Shown: piece after piece, positions 10,139-17,769 of the stretch
How positions within the stretch are numbered: the first letter of the stretch is position 1
Layout of the letters: every line of letters begins with the position of its first letter
Source: Bordetella parapertussis
Lineage (GTDB): Bacteria; Pseudomonadota; Gammaproteobacteria; Burkholderiales; Burkholderiaceae_A
Reading direction: 5' to 3'
Assembly: GCA_945862985.1 (NCBI GenBank)
Contig: CAMAZF010000010.1
Span: forward strand, 1-64,000
DNA length: 64,000 nt
Notes under the pieces: generated by a model
Seen by the model: only the letters and a program-made list of their open reading frames with translations
Told to the model about the DNA's origin: nothing
Databases searched by the model: none
Program-made: the position numbers and the translations under genes

Positions 10139-11348
10139 GACGCGTCCTCATGGACTCAAAGAACTGCTCGAACAAAGGAAGAATGTCGTGAGGACCAGGG
10201 CTGGCCTCCGGATGGCCTTGGAAGCAGAAGGCCGGCGCGTGCTTGTGACGCAGGCCCTGAATGGACCCATCGAAGAGGGAGACATGGCTCACCTCTAGGT
10301 GATCGGGCAGGCTGATGGCATCGACCGCGAAGCCATGGTTCTGGGCAGTGATAAAGACTCTCTTGGTCTGGAGGTCTTGCACCGGGTGATTGCCCCCGTG
10401 GTGGCCAAACTTCATCTTAAGGGTCTTGGCGCCAGCAGCCAGCGCCATGATCTGGTGCCCCAGACAGATGCCAAACAGCGGCACCTTCGCCTCCATGGCC
10501 TGACGAGCGACGGCAATGGCGTAGTCGCAGGGCTCTGGGTCTCCAGGGCCATTCGAGAGAAAGAGGCCATCGGGCTGCAACGCCATGGCGGCATCAAACG
10601 AGGTGGTGGCTGGCACCACCGTCACGCGACAGCCCCCCGCAACCAACAGCCGGAGGATGTTTCGCTTCACCCCGAAGTCGTAGGCGACCACATGGTGCAG
10701 CGCTTGGGGCGCTGGAAGATGGCCATGACCCAGTTCCCAGACGCTTTCGGCCCAAGCATAGGGCTCTGCGGTGCTGACCTTCTTGGCCAGATCCTGACCC
10801 ACCAGGCTCGGACAGGCTCGAGCTGCTGACAAGGCTCGCGAGCGCAAGGCCTCCAGCCCCTCCTGAGCAGCGTGTGCGGCAACAATGGCCCCAGACTGGG
10901 CGCCATGGTCGCGCAGATGGCGAGTCAAGGCGCGTGTATCGACGCCGCTGATGGCCACGATGCCTCGAGCCTGAAGCGCCTGTTGAAGGGTTTCTGTGGA
11001 CCGGAAATTCGATGCCACGGGCGAGATGTCTCGAATGACCAGACCAGCGGCTTGGATGCCAGACGACTCGTCGTCTTCCGGGTTCCATCCTGTGTTGCCA
11101 ATGTGCGGGTAGGTCAGCGTGACAATCTGCTGGCAGTAGCTGGGGTCGGTCAGGATCTCCTGATAACCCGTGAGCGCTGTATTGAAGACAACCTCCCCCT
11201 GTGTCTGGCCAGCCGCACCAATAGACTCCCCTTCAAATAGGGTGCCGTCGGCGAGGGCGAGAACAGCAGGGAGGCGCGAAACTGGGGGTAAAACACTGGG
11301 GCTGGCTGTGTCGGCATGCGCCGAGGCCAGCAGCTGACTGAGCTGCAA
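10131..11348 (-). CDS. carA: Carbamoyl-phosphate synthase small (glutaminase) subunit CarA
   Basis: Class I glutamine amidotransferase that hydrolyses glutamine and channels ammonia to CarB. The catalytic cysteine is in [12 protein letters not shown] and the His/Glu pair in [11 protein letters not shown]. The N-terminal domain starts [17 protein letters not shown]. There is no ATG at the N-terminus. The frame opens at TTG 11375, directly after the upstream stop, but TTG 11346-11348 is preceded by AAGGAG with 7-base spacing, so I prefer it. The first 25 or so residues ([13 protein letters not shown]) are then a short extension over typical CarA. It overlaps carB by 8 bases. Confidence 0.95.
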   Translation of the reverse strand: MQLSQLLASAHADTASPSVLPPVSRLPAVLALADGTLFEGESIGAAGQTQGEVVFNTALTGYQEILTDPSYCQQIVTLTYPHIGNTGWNPEDDESSGIQAAGLVIRDISPVASNFRSTETLQQALQARGIVAISGVDTRALTRHLRDHGAQSGAIVAAHAAQEGLEALRSRALSAARACPSLVGQDLAKKVSTAEPYAWAESVWELGHGHLPAPQALHHVVAYDFGVKRNILRLLVAGGCRVTVVPATTSFDAAMALQPDGLFLSNGPGDPEPCDYAIAVARQAMEAKVPLFGICLGHQIMALAAGAKTLKMKFGHHGGNHPVQDLQTKRVFITAQNHGFAVDAISLPDHLEVSHVSLFDGSIQGLRHKHAPAFCFQGHPEASPGPHDILPLFEQFFESMRTRHA

Positions 11349-11375
11349 CGCGAGACTCCTTGACGATTTCGCCAA

Positions 11376-11756
11376 TTATAAAGGAGGCCCCGCAAAGAAG
11401 ATGGCAATGGTGACCCCAAAGCCAACGGTCCAGCTCAGGGTTCGGGCCAGATGCCAATCTGCAACGTAACAGACGATGTAGGCGATCCGCGCCAGCACCA
11501 CATAGGCCGTGAGATTTTCGAGGGCATCAAGCGGGGCTTGCGTCGCGGTTGCCACGACCATCGCCGCTGTGAAAAAAGCAAATGCCTCCCAGCTGTTTTG
11601 CTGGGCTGCAACCGCACGCTTTCGGTAGCCCTCCTGCGCGGCCAGCCACTCACGGGGGTTCCGATTGTCGTAACTCCGAGCCCCTGCCTTCGAAATACCT
11701 GCACACACAATGGGCAGAAGGCCCATGATCAGCAAACACCAGTGCACGAGATCCAT
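11376..11756 (-). CDS. MAPEG-family membrane protein
   Basis: Small integral membrane protein of 126 aa with about four helices (residues 3-20, 55-75, 82-100, 107-124). The family signature region is recognisable in AGARSYDNRNPREWL, RAVAAQQNSWEAFAFFTAA and YVVLARIAYIVCYVADW. The MAPEG family includes microsomal glutathione transferases and leukotriene synthases, but the activity of bacterial members like this is mostly unknown. It lies between recR and carA on the same strand, and its stop codon directly abuts the first possible carA TTG. No specific substrate can be assigned. Confidence 0.85.
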   Translation of the reverse strand: MDLVHWCLLIMGLLPIVCAGISKAGARSYDNRNPREWLAAQEGYRKRAVAAQQNSWEAFAFFTAAMVVATATQAPLDALENLTAYVVLARIAYIVCYVADWHLARTLSWTVGFGVTIAIFFAGPPL

Positions 11757-11786
11757 TGCTCAACCCTCCTTGTGGGCGCCTATCGT

Positions 11787-12416
11787 TTAGTCAAGTGGTT
11801 TTCGATCACGAACCGCCTGAGCAATGGTGCCCAGGTCTACGTACTCCAGTTCGCCCCCAACAGGGACGCCTCGGGCCAGCCGACTGACCCGCTTCTCTGC
11901 TCCCCAGCTCTGGGAGGACAAGAGCACCTCGATGGCGTGCGCAGTGGCCTCTCCCTCCGGGGTGAAGTTGGTTGCAATCAAGACCTCTTGAACTCGAGGA
12001 TCGGACGCACGCACCAGTAAGCGCTCCAGATGAATGTCTCTCGGCCCAACGCCGTCAAGTGGGGAGAGTCGGCCCATCAGCACAAAGTACTGTCCCCTAA
12101 AACTCTGTGTCTGCTCCAGAACCATCAGGTCGGCCGGGGTTTCGACCACACACAGCACACCTGGGTCTCGGTCACTGCTGGCGCATACGGCGCAGATGGG
12201 CTGGTCTGTAAACGTGTTGCATTGGCTGCAATGGCCAATGGTCTCCAGAGCCTGCATCAGGCTTCGGCCCAGCAGCTCCGCTCCTGGACGGTCGTGCTGC
12301 AGCAGGTGCAAGGCCATGCGCTGCGCCGTCTTTGGGCCAACCCCCGGGAGCCGAGCAAATGCATCAGCCAGCGCCAAAAGCGCGGGGGGAGAGACGGCCA
12401 GAGCGCGTTCAGCCAA
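11787..12416 (-). CDS. recR: Recombination mediator RecR
   Basis: Works with RecF/RecO to load RecA onto gapped DNA. The 209-aa product has the helix-hairpin-helix [17 protein letters not shown] (about 23-39), a four-cysteine zinc finger ([16 protein letters not shown]) and a Toprim domain beginning [16 protein letters not shown]. The only available start is TTG 12414-12416 ([13 protein letters not shown]), 7 bases after the ybaB stop, without a clear ribosome site, so translation is probably coupled. The dnaX-ybaB-recR order is conserved widely in bacteria. Confidence 0.96.
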   Translation of the reverse strand: MAERALAVSPPALLALADAFARLPGVGPKTAQRMALHLLQHDRPGAELLGRSLMQALETIGHCSQCNTFTDQPICAVCASSDRDPGVLCVVETPADLMVLEQTQSFRGQYFVLMGRLSPLDGVGPRDIHLERLLVRASDPRVQEVLIATNFTPEGEATAHAIEVLLSSQSWGAEKRVSRLARGVPVGGELEYVDLGTIAQAVRDRKPLD

Positions 12417-12422
12417 GCTGCG

Positions 12423-12752
12423 CTAAAACTTAAAGCCAGGGGGAAGAGGCATTCCGGCTGTCGCTGCCGACATGCGCGAGTTGCTCTCTTGCTCAACCCG
12501 CTGGGCGGCATCATTCACCGCTGCAATGATGAGATCTTGAAGGGTTTCGCGGTCATCGGCATCGGTCGTCATGAGGCTGGGGTCGATCGTGACGGACTTA
12601 AGCTCATGCTTACCCGTGAGCTGGACCTTGACCAGGCCTGAGCCGGCCTGGCCCTCGACCACCATTTCAGCCAGTGCGTCCTGCGCCTTTTTGATCTTCT
12701 CTTGTACCTGCTGGGCCTGACGCATCAGTCCAGCCAGCTGTCCTTTCATCAT
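12423..12752 (-). CDS. ybaB: Nucleoid-associated protein YbaB/EbfC
   Basis: Small dimeric DNA-binding protein of 109 aa. The start is the first of two ATGs (12750-12752), 7 bases after AAGGAG; this ATG overlaps the dnaX stop as ATGA. An open stretch of 17 codons upstream is inside dnaX and not used. The helical N-terminus MMKGQLAGLMRQAQQVQEK and the segment VTIDPSLM are typical, and the protein ends MPLPPGFKF, as YbaB proteins usually do. It lies between dnaX and recR. Confidence 0.96.
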   Translation of the reverse strand: MMKGQLAGLMRQAQQVQEKIKKAQDALAEMVVEGQAGSGLVKVQLTGKHELKSVTIDPSLMTTDADDRETLQDLIIAAVNDAAQRVEQESNSRMSAATAGMPLPPGFKF

Positions 12753-14407
12753 GATGAAACTCCTTGGTCTTGAGGGGATGATTCTGAGTCTGGCCCCGCC
12801 CACTTCACAGAGCCGGGAATGAGGGTGGCGTCAAAGGCGTCAACGAAAGCCTGGACCACTGGGGATTGCGCGATCGCCTGCTCGGCCTTGGACTGCCGTT
12901 CTGCTGCCAGAGCCGCATCTTGAATAGCGGCGGTGGGAGCCTCGGCTGCGCGGACCTCTACCTTCAGGCGAATGCCCTGACCGAGAAGGTCTGAGAGCGC
13001 CGCCTGAACCCGCTCGATGAGCTCAGGGTCGGCAAGTGCTGCAATGGGGACCGCCGCGTGGAGCGTTCGTCCTTGAGCGACGTCGCACGTGAGCAGCGCG
13101 GATTGCTGTGCAAACTGACGGGCCAGGCCCGTGAGTCGGAGCTTCTTCATCAGCTCCGGCCAAGATTCGGGGGTCACTGCGGACAGCGGGAGTGCCGTGG
13201 TCGACTCGACCGGCGCCCGAAAGGGCGCCGAACTGGGCTTGGGGGCAGCCTTGGCTGGCGTAGCGGGTGATGATGCGGCGGCCCCCTCTGGCGTAAACGC
13301 CGCGATGCGCAGAATGGTCATTTGAAGGCCAGTCTGCTCATCGGGGGCGAGCACCAAGTCTCGGCGCCCGAGCGTGGCAATCTGGTACGCCAGCTGCGCA
13401 TCCTCGTCAGAGAGGTGCTGCGACAGAGAGAGGAGCTCAGGCTCGGGCGGAACGCTCGGGTCTTGGCCCAGAACGCCCAGGACAATGCGCTCGTGGTAGA
13501 GCCGGGCGAGGTCGTCGAGAATGGCATCTGCAGTTGCGCCTGAGGCGATCAGGTGCTCTGCTGAGGTGATGGCGTCTGCAGGACGCCCTTGCGCCAGAGC
13601 CAGAGCAAGCGAAAGTAAAGCCTCTCGGCCGACCAGGCCCAGCATGTGTTCCACAGCAGAGGTGGTCACGGATCCACCGCCATGTGCAATGGCCTGATCT
13701 GTGAGCGAGAGCGCATCGCGTACGCTGCCGCGCGCGGCACGAGCAAGCGCATCGATGGCAGGGGCCTCAAAGACCACGCCCTCTTGCCCCAGAACGAAGG
13801 CGAGGTGTGCCGAAAGGACATCCCGACGGAGGTTCTTCAGCCCAAACTGAAGGCAGCGAGACAGTACCGTGACGGGAATTTTCTGTGGGTCTGTGGTGGC
13901 GAGAACAAAGAGGACGCGTTCTGGTGGTTCCTCTAAGGTCTTGAGCATGGCGTTGAATGCATGCCCCGAGAGCATGTGTACTTCGTCGATGACGATGACC
14001 TTGGTTCGGCCCGAGGTGGGAGAGAAGCGAGACTGCTCGAGCACTTCTTGAATGTCGCCCACCCCTCGATTCGATGCAGCATCTATCTCAAGGTAGTCCA
14101 CGAATCGCCCACGATCCACCTCCTGGCAGACCGAGCATTGCCCACAAGGCTCTTCCGTTACACCAGTCTCACAATTCAAGGCCTTGGCCAGAATGCGCGC
14201 AATGGTCGTTTTACCGACGCCTCGCGCGCCTGTCAGCAAGTAGGCATGGTGCATGCGTCCCGTTCTGAGCGCATGCTGGAGTGCCTTGACCACAGCGTCC
14301 TGCCCGACCACCGAACCGAATTGACGGGGGCGATACTTACGCGCCAACACCACAGGGCTCAGGCTCTGTGTGGGTGGGGCAAGGTCGTCAAAGAGGAGAT
14401 TGGACAT
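12749..14407 (-). CDS. dnaX: DNA polymerase III subunits gamma/tau DnaX
   Basis: Clamp-loader ATPase and replisome organiser. The 552-aa product has ARKYRPRQFGSVVGQD at the N-terminus, Walker A GARGVGKTT (about 61-69), a four-cysteine zinc module between CETGVTEEPCGQC and the following C, the Walker B region VIDEVHML, and sensor 1 LATTDPQKIPVTVLSRC. After an Ala/Pro linker (about 375-405) comes a C-terminal domain that in tau binds polymerase alpha. It is somewhat shorter than E. coli tau (643). I saw no A AAA AAG slippage site, so a frameshifted gamma form is not supported. The start is ATG 14405-14407, 19 bases after the SRP RNA. Confidence 0.96.
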   Translation of the reverse strand: MSNLLFDDLAPPTQSLSPVVLARKYRPRQFGSVVGQDAVVKALQHALRTGRMHHAYLLTGARGVGKTTIARILAKALNCETGVTEEPCGQCSVCQEVDRGRFVDYLEIDAASNRGVGDIQEVLEQSRFSPTSGRTKVIVIDEVHMLSGHAFNAMLKTLEEPPERVLFVLATTDPQKIPVTVLSRCLQFGLKNLRRDVLSAHLAFVLGQEGVVFEAPAIDALARAARGSVRDALSLTDQAIAHGGGSVTTSAVEHMLGLVGREALLSLALALAQGRPADAITSAEHLIASGATADAILDDLARLYHERIVLGVLGQDPSVPPEPELLSLSQHLSDEDAQLAYQIATLGRRDLVLAPDEQTGLQMTILRIAAFTPEGAAASSPATPAKAAPKPSSAPFRAPVESTTALPLSAVTPESWPELMKKLRLTGLARQFAQQSALLTCDVAQGRTLHAAVPIAALADPELIERVQAALSDLLGQGIRLKVEVRAAEAPTAAIQDAALAAERQSKAEQAIAQSPVVQAFVDAFDATLIPGSVKWAGPDSESSPQDQGVSS

Positions 14408-14426
14408 GGCTCAACAGTGAGGAAGA

Positions 14427-14525
14427 GGGGGCGAGCCGGACCCCCGGCACTTGCAAGGCTCCGCTGTGGCTGCTTCGTTCCCGACCTGACCAGGTTCACG
14501 AACTCACAATGCGGGGCGGCCCGCC
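14427..14525 (-). ncRNA. ffs: Signal recognition particle RNA (4.5S-like)
   Basis: About 99 nt on the minus strand. The hallmark apical region is present: CCTGGTCAGGTCGGGAACG followed by AAGCAGCC, matching the conserved bulged hairpin of bacterial small SRP RNA that binds Ffh and the receptor. The 5' arm GGCGGGCCG-CCCCGCA pairs with the 3' arm TGCCGGGGG-TCCGGCTCGCC. A run of C and T follows the 3' end. It sits directly upstream of dnaX, as often in beta- and gammaproteobacteria. Its 5' end overlaps the last 22 bases of the AddA-nuclease gene. The exact ends are estimated from pairing and from the -10 box. Confidence 0.9.
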
Positions 14526-15064
14526 GATTGGCAGTGTACCAAGCCCTGGCCCTCGAGGCGCCAGACTTCCCCGAGTGAGGTGATGATGAGGGCTTCCACG
14601 GGATGCCCCGGGAAGTGCCGCGCCATCAGCGCTGCGTAGTCACCGAGTTGATGGCCATAGTCGGTCTGCTCGGAAGTCAGGACCGCCCATTTCCAGTCGA
14701 CCACGCGCACACCCTGCCCTGCCTGAACCCAGACCCAGTCGGGGCGAAGCCATCGCCCATCGGCATGCAGCCATTCACGTTCAAGATAGAGCTGACTCGA
14801 TGCTGCCGAGAGGGACTGGCCAGGTGGGGGAAGCCCCAGCAGTGTCCTGAGCGCCCCTTGCTTCACCAGAGCCTGTGCTCGGGCAAGGACCTCCATCTGC
14901 TCATCCACGGAGAGCGAGAAGCTCATCAGCAGAGTCATCCAGACGGGCCGCGCAGCCATCGCCACAGGCGGCAGCTCAGCGTCTTGATCGAGCAGCCGCC
15001 AAGCCTCCATGAGGGCGTGAAAGGCCCTCCCCTGGCGTTGCGCGAGTGACTCCGGGGGCATCAT
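14504..15064 (-). CDS. Separate AddA nuclease subunit: PD-(D/E)XK nuclease domain
   Basis: A 186-aa protein that looks like the C-terminal nuclease domain of AddA (UvrD-type helicase-nuclease) made as its own gene. It begins MMPPESLAQRQGRAFHALMEAW, which contains the GxxxHxLME entry motif of RecB/AddA nucleases. It has RPDW and VVDWK (catalytic D...D-x-K, here followed by WA instead of the usual TD), and YGHQLGDYAALM (the Q-Y motif). The start ATG 15062-15064 overlaps the helicase stop as ATGA. An upstream TTG (15079) is possible but less likely. The stop TGA is at 14504-14506, inside the SRP RNA. It could also be the product of a single-base indel in a once-fused addA. Confidence 0.75.
   Translation of the reverse strand: MMPPESLAQRQGRAFHALMEAWRLLDQDAELPPVAMAARPVWMTLLMSFSLSVDEQMEVLARAQALVKQGALRTLLGLPPPGQSLSAASSQLYLEREWLHADGRWLRPDWVWVQAGQGVRVVDWKWAVLTSEQTDYGHQLGDYAALMARHFPGHPVEALIITSLGEVWRLEGQGLVHCQSAGRPAL
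14533..14541 (-). promoter_or_regulatory. Extended -10 promoter of ffs
   Basis: TGG-TACACT on the minus strand is an extended -10 element. Seven bases separate the hexamer from 14525, the predicted 5' end of the SRP RNA. No good -35 is seen, which an extended -10 can tolerate. The promoter lies inside the 3' end of the nuclease gene. Confidence 0.6.
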
Positions 15065-17769
15065 GGAGTCGATTCCCAAGCCTGGGTATGAGCGGACACC
15101 TGTGCGTACCAGTCGCCATCGCCCTCGACGCCACTCACCGCAAAATATCGCTTTGCTCGAGTGATGGCCACGTAGAGCAGGTTCACAGCCTCCGACTGCG
15201 ACTCTGCCTGTTGACGCTCAAGCCGAGCGAGCTGCTCCGTGCTCAGCCAGTCCTGGGAGAGCCACGCATCGAGGCACTCGACCCGGTCTCGGGCCTCCGT
15301 CCATCCAGGAATCCACCGCAGCGCCGTGTCCGTTCGACCACCAGCCGCCGCACAGGCCAGCACGACCAACTCGGACTCGAGGCCCTTTGCTGCATGGAGC
15401 GACTGCAGCGAGACCGCATCCCATTGCTGGTCCGGGACACCAAGACCAGGCTGCTCCTCTTGAACCCCGGAACGACGATCCTCCAGGTCGTGCACAAATC
15501 GACTCAGGCTGGGCTGACGCCCTCCCTCCCACTGAAGGCTAAAGCCGAGAAAGGCCTGGAGATTGGCTGCTGCCTGCGCAGCCTGAAAGGTGGGCAGGCG
15601 ACGGCCTAGGGTCTCCTCAAGACCGGACTGGTCGACCGCCCGACTCAAAAAGTCGTGAATGGGCAGGTTCTGTGCGAGGCGAAGCCATTCGCGGAGCCGA
15701 CCCTGTAGCGTCGCCCAAGCAGGGTTGAGGGGGCCGAGCTCGGCGTCGTCAAGGGTCACGACATGGTCGAGTGCACTCAGACCTCGCGCTCGAGCCGCCG
15801 TCAGCAATCTTGGTAACTCTTGTATCGGGCACTCGAACAGTGGGGAGCACGCCACATGCGCGAAGTCCTGATCTGAGAAGGGATAAACCATGAGGCGACA
15901 GAGCGCCAGCAGATCGAGCACGATGGGATCATCCAGCAGGCCTCCCGATCGGTCGCTGACAAAAGGAATCGAGGCCTCCGCCAAGGCCGCTTCGATGGCT
16001 GCGAGGTGGGTTCGGGCCCGAACCAAAACCCGCATCTTCGACCAAGCGAGCTGGGGGCCGTGCTCATGCATATGCCTCAGGAAGGCCGCAATGCGCTGCC
16101 CCTCCTCAAAATGTGGAGAGTGGCCTTTTGCGCTACGCGGCTCGCTGAGCCAATCTCGCTCCAGCCAATCCAGGGGCGCGTGCTCCGTCCCAGACCCCGC
16201 CCCCTTTCGGACCAGTGGCAGGTGGAAAACGCCGCCTGCTGTTGGAGGCGAGAGCGTCTGGTGAATGCGGTATCGACTGGGCTGTCCAGCGGTGTTCATC
16301 AGCGCCGGCATCACGGCATTGAGAAGATCCACCACCTCCTTCCCACACCGACGGGTCTGATCTGCGGCCAGAATCTCGGCCTCGTAACGCTGCTCGAGCC
16401 AGATCCGTGCGGCCTCGAAGACGCGGGGATCTCCCCCGCGAAACTGATAGATGGACTGCTTCGGATCTCCGACCAGAAAGACTCGCGGCGCGCTCGCTTG
16501 TGGACGATCAGAGCCGACATGGGCTTCGAGCCAGCTGCGCAGGAGTGCCCATTGAGCAGGGCTGGTGTCTTGAAACTCATCCACCAGAATCTGTTGAGTT
16601 CGACAATCCCAGCGAGCGAGGATCTCGAGCCCGTCCTCTGACCGCAGCAGTTGAAGTACTGCAGCCTCGATGCCGTCAAAATCGGTCTCATCCATGAGCC
16701 CACAGACCCCTTCATACGCCTGGGCCAAGCCTTCGGCCAGCGTCATCACCGCATATTGACGCGCCTGCTGAAGGCGATGCGACCGACGTTGAGCCAGCGC
16801 GTTCAGACCCTCTACAAAGAGCAGGAGCTGAGCCTCAGGGTCCTGCGTCCTCGCAGCCCAGGCCGCCCGATCTCGCTTTCGAATGAGCGTGGCCTTGAGC
16901 CGCTGTTGCTTGCGCCCGGGCTGGGCTGTTTTGTCTTCTGTGAGAAGCAGTTTCTCGAGTGCAGGGATGCCGACCTCCTGCGAGGCACCCTCACTGAGCA
17001 TCAGAAAGGCCTCGGCATGGGCTCGGCGGTCCTCCCCGAGCACACCAAACGCCTGAGCGAGATCCCGTGCATCGTTCGTCACCTCCTCGACCCATCGCTG
17101 TCGATCCAGGTCATTCTCCCGGGCCGCGTCGTCGGGGGTGAGCGCTGGCGTGAGCGACCTCCAACCGCCCGACATATGAGACTCCACCTGCCCCGCCCAT
17201 GAAACCGCCGACCAGAGCGCGGGTTGTAGGCGAGAGGCACCCAATTGCCGACTGAGCCAAGCCAGCATCTCTCGTTGATCGGGATTCAGTTTTTGAGTCC
17301 AACGCCGCCAGGCCTGCCTTCGCAGCAGCGTAGGCCGCTGAGTGGGGGAGAGTCGGGAGAGCCGGGAGAAACCCATCGGGGCAAACGCCAGCAGGCGCAG
17401 ATACCAAGCATGGAAGGTCCCGACAAAGGGTTGCTCCGTGCTCATCAGGAGCCGTTCAAACACATGAGGGGCCGCCCGCACACACGACTCTATACGCGAA
17501 GGAGGAACGCCCCACTGTTCGCACTGAATTCGAGCCTGCTCTGGACTGGCCTGACTGAGCTCCTCCAAAGCGAGCCAGACTCGAGCTTGCATCTCCTCGG
17601 CCGCCTTATTGGTGAAAGTCAACGCGAGAATGCCCCCGGGGGCGCATCCCTCGAGCAAGGCCCGTACAATGCGAGCGGTGAGCAGCCAGGTCTTGCCGCT
17701 GCCCGCACAGGCCTCCACCACGACGGAGCGACTGGGATCGCAGGCCAGCGCCGCTGTCATGGGCTTCAT
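15061..17769 (-). CDS. addA: AddA-type ATP-dependent DNA helicase subunit (lacks fused nuclease)
   Basis: UvrD-family 3'-5' helicase of the AddAB double-strand break resection complex. The 902-aa product starts at ATG 17767-17769, which overlaps the addB stop as ATGA. All SF1 motifs are visible: I CAGSGKTWLLTARI, Ia LALTFTNKAAEEM, II ILVDEFQDTS, III VFLVGDPKQSIYQFRGGD, V SLQSLHAAKGLESELVVL, and VI NLLYVAITRAKRYFA close to the end. Usual AddA proteins run about 1100-1250 aa with a C-terminal nuclease. This one stops soon after motif VI and the nuclease is the next, overlapping gene. AddB has its own nuclease, so a three-protein complex is likely. Confidence 0.9.
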   Translation of the reverse strand: MKPMTAALACDPSRSVVVEACAGSGKTWLLTARIVRALLEGCAPGGILALTFTNKAAEEMQARVWLALEELSQASPEQARIQCEQWGVPPSRIESCVRAAPHVFERLLMSTEQPFVGTFHAWYLRLLAFAPMGFSRLSRLSPTQRPTLLRRQAWRRWTQKLNPDQREMLAWLSRQLGASRLQPALWSAVSWAGQVESHMSGGWRSLTPALTPDDAARENDLDRQRWVEEVTNDARDLAQAFGVLGEDRRAHAEAFLMLSEGASQEVGIPALEKLLLTEDKTAQPGRKQQRLKATLIRKRDRAAWAARTQDPEAQLLLFVEGLNALAQRRSHRLQQARQYAVMTLAEGLAQAYEGVCGLMDETDFDGIEAAVLQLLRSEDGLEILARWDCRTQQILVDEFQDTSPAQWALLRSWLEAHVGSDRPQASAPRVFLVGDPKQSIYQFRGGDPRVFEAARIWLEQRYEAEILAADQTRRCGKEVVDLLNAVMPALMNTAGQPSRYRIHQTLSPPTAGGVFHLPLVRKGAGSGTEHAPLDWLERDWLSEPRSAKGHSPHFEEGQRIAAFLRHMHEHGPQLAWSKMRVLVRARTHLAAIEAALAEASIPFVSDRSGGLLDDPIVLDLLALCRLMVYPFSDQDFAHVACSPLFECPIQELPRLLTAARARGLSALDHVVTLDDAELGPLNPAWATLQGRLREWLRLAQNLPIHDFLSRAVDQSGLEETLGRRLPTFQAAQAAANLQAFLGFSLQWEGGRQPSLSRFVHDLEDRRSGVQEEQPGLGVPDQQWDAVSLQSLHAAKGLESELVVLACAAAGGRTDTALRWIPGWTEARDRVECLDAWLSQDWLSTEQLARLERQQAESQSEAVNLLYVAITRAKRYFAVSGVEGDGDWYAQVSAHTQAWESTP

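Noticed and set aside
12749-14407. Programmed frameshift for a short DnaX (gamma) form
   Set aside because: I looked for an A-run slippery site like that of E. coli dnaX and saw none; AAGAAG stretches alone are not enough.
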